Assembly (NCBI RefSeq): GCF_013362815.1
Contig: NZ_JABFVK010000002.1
Coordinates: forward strand, 1-55,629
Source: Hamadaea sp.
Lineage (GTDB): Bacteria; Actinomycetota; Actinomycetes; Mycobacteriales; Micromonosporaceae
Reading direction: 5' to 3'
DNA length: 55,629 bases
The notes under the pieces were generated by a model. It was not told the DNA's origin. It saw nothing but the letters and a program-made list of their open reading frames with translations, and searched no databases. Positions within the stretch are counted from its first letter, which is position 1. The number at the start of each line of letters is the position of its first letter. Below, one piece after another: positions 53,228 to 55,629 of the stretch. The translations under genes and the position numbers were made by a program.

Positions 53228-55012
53228 GTGAGTCACTCGTTCCAGGTGGACCTCCGGGGCATCGTCGACCTGTTGAGCCATCACCTTTACGGCAGCCCAC
53301 GGGTCTACGTCCGGGAGTTGCTGCAGAACGCGGTGGACGCGATTACCGCACGTCGAGTGGCCCATCCCGGCGCGCCGGCATCCGTGTGGATCGAGACGCC
53401 GAAGCAGACGCCGGACGGGACGCTGCGCGTACACGACACCGGAGTCGGGCTGACCGAAGATCAGGTGCACGAACTGCTGGCCACGATCGGCCGTAGTGGT
53501 AAGCGGGATGAACTGGGCTTTTCCCGGCAGGAGTTCCTGGGGCAGTTCGGGATCGGCCTCCTCTCGGCGTTCCTGGTCGCCGACGAGATTCGGGTGCAGA
53601 CCCGGCACGAGGGAACGCCGACCGTCTACTGGACGGGGTACTCCGACGGGCGGTACTCGGTCGAGCCGGGGCCGGAGCGGGCCGAGGTCGGCACGACGGT
53701 GACGCTGGTGCCCCGGCCGGACGCCACCGACTGGCTCGCCGCCGAACGCGTCGTCGAGCTGGCCCGCACGTTCGGCGAGATGCTGCCGGTCGGCGTACGC
53801 GTCGACGGTGAACTGATCACTGTGGAGACTCCGCCGTGGGACCTCGGTCGAGTCGAGCTTTTCGCGTACGCCCAGCGCACCTTCGGCTTCATGCCGTTCG
53901 ACGTGATCGACGTCAAGGTGCCCGAGGCGGGATTGCGCGGTCTCGCCTTCGTGCTGCCGCACCCGGCGAATCCGGCGGCCAAGGCGGGACACCGGGTCTA
54001 CCTCAAGCGCATGCTCCTCGGCGAGGGGACCGAAGGTCTGCTGCCGGATTGGGCGTTCTTCGTCCGCTGCGTGATCGACACCAGCGAGCTGCGCCCGACT
54101 GCCAGCCGCGAGGCGCTGTTTGAGGACGGGCTGCTGGAATCGGTCCGCGAGCAGCTCGGTGACCAGCTGCGCGGCTGGATGCTGGCGCTCGCTCGCCGGG
54201 AGCCGCAACGCTTGCAGCACTTCCTGTCGGTGCACAATGTCGGCGTCAAGACCCTTGCGCTGCACGACTTGGAGATGTTGCGCCTGGTCGACGAGTGGTG
54301 GCCGATGGAGACCAACATGGGCCGCATGCCGCTGGCGGAGTTCCGGCGGCGCTACTCGACCGTGCGCTATTGCACCACTGTGGACGAATTCCGGCAGCTC
54401 GCGGCGGTCGCGGCCGCGCAGGATCTCGCCGTCGTGAACGCGGGTTACGTCTACGAGCCCGACATCATCGAGCGGTTGCCGCTGCTCGACCCGGAGGTGC
54501 TGGTCGACCGGCTCGATCCGAGCGATCTGGCCACTCGCTTCGACACCCTCGATCCGGCGACCGAGCTGGCACTGCGCCCGTTCCTAGCGATCGCTCAGCG
54601 GCGCATGGACCCGCTGGGCTGCGAGGTCGTCGTGCGCGCCTTCGATCCGCCCGGCCTCGCGGCCCTCTATCTGGTCGACCGCGAGTCGACCTTCCAGCGC
54701 CAGCTTCGCGAGACCCAGGAGGTCGTCGACGAGGTCTGGGCCGGGGTCCTCGCGGCCTTCGAGCGGGCCGAGGCCGCGACGCGGCCCCAGCTGGTGCTCA
54801 ATCATCGCAATCCACTGGTACGCCGAGTGACGGCGTTGCCGTCGCCGGAACTGGTCGGGCTGGCCGTGGAATCGCTGTACGGGCAGGCGTTGCTGCTCGG
54901 TCACCACCCCTTGCGCCCGGCCGATTCGGCGTTGTTGAACCGGTCCTTCCTCGGACTGCTGCAACAGGCAGTGCCCGCGGCGGAGTACGGGCAGCCGGAG
55001 GGGGAGGACTGA
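53228..55012 (+). CDS. HSP90 family protein
   Basis: 594 residues. GHKL ATPase N-domain: LYGSPRVYVRELLQNAVDAITARR (about 23-46), LRVHDTGVGLTEDQVHELLATIGRSGKR and GQFGIGLLSAFLVAD; middle domain with TSELRPTASREALFEDG, in which the Hsp90-type Arg is kept. It differs from HtpG by a divergent C-terminal half and belongs to the actinobacterial HtpG-like HSP90 family usually encoded with a TPR-like partner. GTG at 53228 is preceded by TACCCT (53215-53220) seven bases upstream, a leaderless pattern; an ATG at 53198 lies upstream of that element. The client is unknown. Confidence 0.93.
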   Translation: MSHSFQVDLRGIVDLLSHHLYGSPRVYVRELLQNAVDAITARRVAHPGAPASVWIETPKQTPDGTLRVHDTGVGLTEDQVHELLATIGRSGKRDELGFSRQEFLGQFGIGLLSAFLVADEIRVQTRHEGTPTVYWTGYSDGRYSVEPGPERAEVGTTVTLVPRPDATDWLAAERVVELARTFGEMLPVGVRVDGELITVETPPWDLGRVELFAYAQRTFGFMPFDVIDVKVPEAGLRGLAFVLPHPANPAAKAGHRVYLKRMLLGEGTEGLLPDWAFFVRCVIDTSELRPTASREALFEDGLLESVREQLGDQLRGWMLALARREPQRLQHFLSVHNVGVKTLALHDLEMLRLVDEWWPMETNMGRMPLAEFRRRYSTVRYCTTVDEFRQLAAVAAAQDLAVVNAGYVYEPDIIERLPLLDPEVLVDRLDPSDLATRFDTLDPATELALRPFLAIAQRRMDPLGCEVVVRAFDPPGLAALYLVDRESTFQRQLRETQEVVDEVWAGVLAAFERAEAATRPQLVLNHRNPLVRRVTALPSPELVGLAVESLYGQALLLGHHPLRPADSALLNRSFLGLLQQAVPAAEYGQPEGED

Positions 55013-55014
55013 GG

Positions 55015-55629
55015 ATGGCGAGCGAGGACGAGATCCGCGAGATGATCGCCGCGGCCTGGGACGCGCCGGAGGGTGCGGGGCAGATCGCGCTGGTCGAGGA
55101 GGCGATGCTGCACGCCGAGGCGAGTGGCGACGCCGACCTGGCGTTCGACGCCCGGATGGTGGCGACCAACGCGTTCCATCGTGGCGGCGAACCGGCGAAG
55201 GCGTTCGTCACCTTCGCACGGTGTCTCAAGGAGTACGACGACAACCCGGATCGCCGCAGCGCGCAGGACGAACACCTGCTCCTCTGGTTCTTCAAGTACA
55301 TCGTGTCCTCGATGGCCAAGTTCCCCGAGGTGCCGCTGGTGCGTACGCACGCCGTCCTCGACGACATGGAACGTCGTTTCCGATCGGGCGGCCACAGCCT
55401 GCACGCCGTGTACGCGTACCGGTATGTGGTCGCTTCTCACGTGGGCGATGCCGAGCAGGCCGACCATTACTACGGGTTGTGGGACGCCGCCCCGCGCGAC
55501 GAGAACTCCGACTGCGCGGGCTGCGATCCGACCTCCAAGTCTCATCACCTGACCTGGCGAGAGCGGTACGCCGAAGCGATCGCCATCGCCGAACCGGCGC
55601 TCCTGGGCCGGTTGACCTGCTCCGAGCAG
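55015..55629 (+). CDS. TPR-like helical protein, partial (cut by window edge)
   Basis: First 205 residues of a longer protein. Helical repeats resembling tetratricopeptide units: REMIAAAWDAPEGAGQIALVEEAMLHAEASGDADLAFDARM, FHRGGEPAKAFVTFARCLKEYDDNP, LHAVYAYRYVVASHVGDAEQADHYYGLW. A Cys motif DCAGCDP lies near residue 167. GGGAGGACTGAGG precedes the ATG, two bases after the HSP90 stop, so the two are one operon. The partner is probably a co-chaperone or client adaptor; this is inference from the pairing. Confidence 0.75.
   Translation, partial: MASEDEIREMIAAAWDAPEGAGQIALVEEAMLHAEASGDADLAFDARMVATNAFHRGGEPAKAFVTFARCLKEYDDNPDRRSAQDEHLLLWFFKYIVSSMAKFPEVPLVRTHAVLDDMERRFRSGGHSLHAVYAYRYVVASHVGDAEQADHYYGLWDAAPRDENSDCAGCDPTSKSHHLTWRERYAEAIAIAEPALLGRLTCSEQ

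Overview
The window is a contiguous piece of a high-GC actinobacterial chromosome that spans the replication origin. The gene order cca, murJ, pseudokinase, sigM, rsmA-like, trxB, trxA, cwlM, GNAT, then (after an extra block) parB, parA, rsmG, jag, yidC, yidD, rnpA, rpmH, dnaA, oriC, dnaN, gnd, recF, dciA, gyrB, gyrA, DUF3566, tRNA-Ile, tRNA-Ala is the classic actinobacterial origin neighbourhood. Strong G/C third-position bias, many GTG/TTG starts, the short NAD-type gnd between dnaN and recF, the GRASV-type repeats in the N-terminus of the penicillin-binding protein and the DUF6528/DUF6584 genes suggest the family Micromonosporaceae (inference; no search was run).

Layout. 1-6.5 kb: start of a penicillin-binding protein and a DUF5318 gene (both leftward), a PadR regulator with a perfect operator-like palindrome, inositol-3-phosphate synthase, a Tat-exported DUF6528 protein behind a hairpin that hides its ribosome binding site, two tandem DUF6584 membrane proteins and an MFS exporter. 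6.5-18.3 kb: RNA and envelope block with cca, murJ, an inserted HerA-like ATPase, a MurJ-associated pseudokinase, sigM and its membrane anti-sigma factor, thioredoxin reductase and thioredoxin behind a SigR-type promoter, CwlM and a GNAT enzyme. 18.3-29.1 kb: a block that separates the GNAT gene from parB, whereas the Mycobacterium tuberculosis order has them adjacent. It holds an aminotransferase coupled to an ATP-grasp ligase, an MFS transporter, a divergent regulator/SDR pair, a HIT-like protein with a long repetitive tail, a DUF222/HNH endonuclease, six of the seven parS sites, a second cluster of DnaA-box-like sequences, and 1.6 kb with no credible gene.

29.1-47.8 kb: the core origin region, with leftward parA-parB and rsmG-jag-yidC-yidD-rnpA-rpmH, rightward dnaA, a 0.66 kb oriC with at least 15 DnaA-box-like sequences, dnaN, gnd, recF, dciA, gyrB, gyrA and a DUF3566 membrane protein, ended by a strong hairpin, then tRNA-Ile(GAT), a 42-residue DLW-39-type protein and tRNA-Ala(TGC). 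47.7-55.6 kb: accessory genes: two ECF sigma factors (one coupled to an unannotated 51-residue protein, one followed by a putative membrane-anchored regulator), a FrnE-type DsbA protein, an SGNH hydrolase, a DUF998 membrane protein and an Hsp90-family ATPase next to a helical protein cut by the window edge.

The genes serve chromosome replication and segregation (dnaA, dnaN, recF, dciA, gyrAB, parABS), membrane protein insertion (yidC, yidD, jag), cell-wall assembly and its control (PBP, MurJ, pseudokinase, CwlM), redox stress (sigM, trxBA) and inositol synthesis. The points most worth following are the parS/DnaA-box interleaving at 23.8-29.0 kb, the RBS-sequestering hairpin at 2.9 kb, the PadR palindrome, the decaying repeat tail with in-frame stops at 24.0 kb and the coupled 51-aa gene at 49.6 kb.
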